Assembly (NCBI GenBank): GCA_021781315.1
Contig: JAJXXB010000003.1
Span: forward strand, 1-6,172
Source of the DNA: Actinomycetes bacterium
Lineage (GTDB): Bacteria > Actinomycetota > Acidimicrobiia > Acidimicrobiales > RAAP-2
DNA length: 6,172 nucleotides
Direction: 5' to 3'
A model generated the notes under the pieces. That model did not search any database and was not told the origin of the DNA. It worked only from the letters and a program-made list of their open reading frames with translations. Positions within the stretch are counted from its first letter, which is position 1. Each line of letters opens with the position of its first letter. This document shows, one piece after another, positions 5,036 through 6,172 of the stretch. A program made the position numbers and the translations under genes.

Positions 5036-6172
5036 ACGGGAACAATCGTGCAGGCGCAGCCCGCGTGCAACGGCGGATTGGCCGCACCGCTCGGAAAACT
5101 CAGACCGGCACTGCGTTCGCCCGCCGCCGCGTCGAGGGCGCACGCGTCGCACGGCGCGTCGGTCGGCGCGACGAGGAAGCGGACGTTGCGCCCGCTCGAC
5201 GCCGCGAGCACGCCGATGTGAAAGGCCCGGCGCGCGGCGTCGGTGCAGAGTCGCTCGACGCGCGCGCCGCGCCACTCCTTGTAGGCCGTGTTGACCCTCT
5301 CCTGGGCGTCGCCGCTGCCGTCGGCGAGAATTCGCCGGCGCAGCGCCAGCACGATCGTGACGGCGAGGTCCGCCGCGCAGTCCACGAGCGGCGCCCGCCC
5401 CGCGGCCGGACCCGCGGCACCCGACTCGTCGAAGGCGAACTGCGCACCGGCCGCGGCGGCGTCGGCCAGGGCGTCGAAGGCGGCGTCGGCGTAGCGAGCG
5501 CGCTGGGCGTGCTCGTCCTCAAGGTCGCCGATGCTCACCAGCTTGACGGTGCGCAGGCGCTCGAGCGTGAGGTTCTGGTCGTCTTGGAGTACGCGCTTGA
5601 CGCGTCGGGTGAGGACCGCGAGGGACTCGTCGAGGGAGGCGTCGCGACGCTTGAAGAGGTCACCCACCGGGGTGTCGGGCTTGGCCGCGGGGACCCGGCG
5701 GGGGGTGTGGGCGCTCGCGCCGCGCTCTTCCAGTGTGGCCTTGCGCAGGCGGGCGAAGATCTCGTTCACGACGTCGGTGCCGGACTGGTCCTCGTCGTGT
5801 TCGCCGGCGTTCGACGCGGGCGCCGGGGCCGGGGGTGGGGCCGGCGGCGGGTTCTCCCCCGCGTGCTCGGGCGCGGCGGCCGTCGTCGCCTCGGAGGGGG
5901 CCGGCGCGGCCGGCGCCTCGACGACGACCTCCTCGAGGGTCACCTCGGGCACGGTGCGCAGCGGCGTGCCCGCCAGGAGCTCTTCCTCCGTCGGCTCGGG
6001 CGTCACGGGACGAAGGCGCAGCGCTTCGAGGGCGGCGACGCGCGCCGCCTCGTCCGAGGCGTTCAGACCGCCGAGGACCGTCTCGACCTCGTCGCGCAGT
6101 CCGTTGAGATAGGCCCCGAGGTGGTCGCGCGCGACACGCAGCTGATCGATCTGCAGGTGGAGGGCCTTGCGC
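5032..6172 (-). CDS. Coiled-coil, Ala/Pro-rich protein with MuF-like Cys/His tail; 5' end outside the window
   Basis: The frame is open from 6171 to the TAG at 5034-5032, giving 379 visible residues. The GTG at 6006 is internal: the 55 upstream codons are good coding sequence, including the heptad-like QIDQLRVARDHLGAYLNGL, a probable coiled coil of the kind seen in DivIVA-like proteins. In order there follow an acidic segment, an Ala/Pro-rich linker (5916-5803), a conserved-looking helical core with NEIFARLRKA (5766-5737), VGDLFKRRD (5667-5641) and RVKRVLQDDQN (5604-5572), a helical Ala-rich middle, and a C-terminal region (5298-5035) ending C-x2-C...PPLHAGCACTIVPV. That ending resembles the C-terminus of MuF-type phage head proteins (C-x2-C, PPLHP-x-CRC) and probably binds a metal. 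No signal peptide is seen in the visible part; its function is unknown. I recall similar coiled-coil proteins with KRxLQDxQN in Acidimicrobiia, but could not check this. Confidence 0.85.
   Translation of the reverse strand, partial: RKALHLQIDQLRVARDHLGAYLNGLRDEVETVLGGLNASDEAARVAALEALRLRPVTPEPTEEELLAGTPLRTVPEVTLEEVVVEAPAAPAPSEATTAAAPEHAGENPPPAPPPAPAPASNAGEHDEDQSGTDVVNEIFARLRKATLEERGASAHTPRRVPAAKPDTPVGDLFKRRDASLDESLAVLTRRVKRVLQDDQNLTLERLRTVKLVSIGDLEDEHAQRARYADAAFDALADAAAAGAQFAFDESGAAGPAAGRAPLVDCAADLAVTIVLALRRRILADGSGDAQERVNTAYKEWRGARVERLCTDAARRAFHIGVLAASSGRNVRFLVAPTDAPCDACALDAAAGERSAGLSFPSGAANPPLHAGCACTIVPV
5035..5298 (-). other. MuF-like C-terminal domain with Cys/His cluster
   Basis: The last 88 residues run from RVNTAYKEWRGARVERL, through AARRAFHIGVLAASSG and VRFLVAPTD, to PCDACALD and finally PPLHAGCACTIVPV. 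The order (helix, 'A-x-x-G' helix, strand W/F-x-x-x-x-D, C-x2-C, then PPLH-x2-C-x-C near the end) parallels the second half of the phage Mu gpF/SPP1 gp7 family. The Cys/His set is Cys at 5151-5149 and 5142-5140, His near 5067, and Cys near 5058 and 5052. Homology is inferred by eye. Confidence 0.5.

Noticed and set aside
5531..6112. Plus-strand and other minus-frame open frames over the coiled-coil gene
   Set aside because: Ser/Arg/Ala-rich products without domains; the chosen frame has a conserved-looking core and a Cys/His motif.

Overview
This window is high-GC actinobacterial-type DNA in which every supportable gene lies on the minus strand. The proteins point to class Acidimicrobiia or a near relative. 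The clues are a UPF0182 membrane protein, secreted Ig-like proteins with Gly/Ser and Thr-rich linkers, a YVTN-type beta-propeller, and a coiled-coil protein with a KRxLQDDQN motif. The taxonomic call is inference from gene content and style; no rRNA or marker gene is present.

Layout in transcription order (right to left). (1) 6172-5032: the C-terminal 379 residues of a coiled-coil, Ala/Pro-rich protein whose start lies outside the window. It ends in a Cys/His motif that resembles the end of phage Mu gpF-type (MuF) proteins. (2) 5008-2123: a complete 961-residue UPF0182 protein, with about seven membrane spans followed by a large extracytoplasmic domain, 23 bases after gene 1. (3) A 134-base intergenic region (2122-1989), the only substantial non-coding stretch. 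It holds CAGAATT-like direct repeats in 11-base phase, a perfect TGACGTCA palindrome, a bulged hairpin and a strong Shine-Dalgarno. (4) 1988-411: a 525-residue secreted protein with a Gly/Ser linker, two Ig-like repeats with paired cysteines, a Thr linker, an MBG-like domain and a C-terminal OmpA-like peptidoglycan-binding domain. (5) 404-1: the start of a secreted YVTN beta-propeller protein, cut by the window edge. It begins six bases after the previous stop, in the same frame and with no visible Shine-Dalgarno.

Taken together this looks like a cell-envelope locus. The spacing suggests two transcription units: genes 1-2 together, and genes 3-4 (the OmpA-like and propeller genes) from their own regulated promoter in 1989-2122. 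The best candidates for something undescribed are the MuF-like tail on a non-phage coiled-coil protein and the dense regulatory region before the OmpA-like gene. No RNA genes, mobile elements or CRISPR arrays were seen, and no plus-strand gene is credible.
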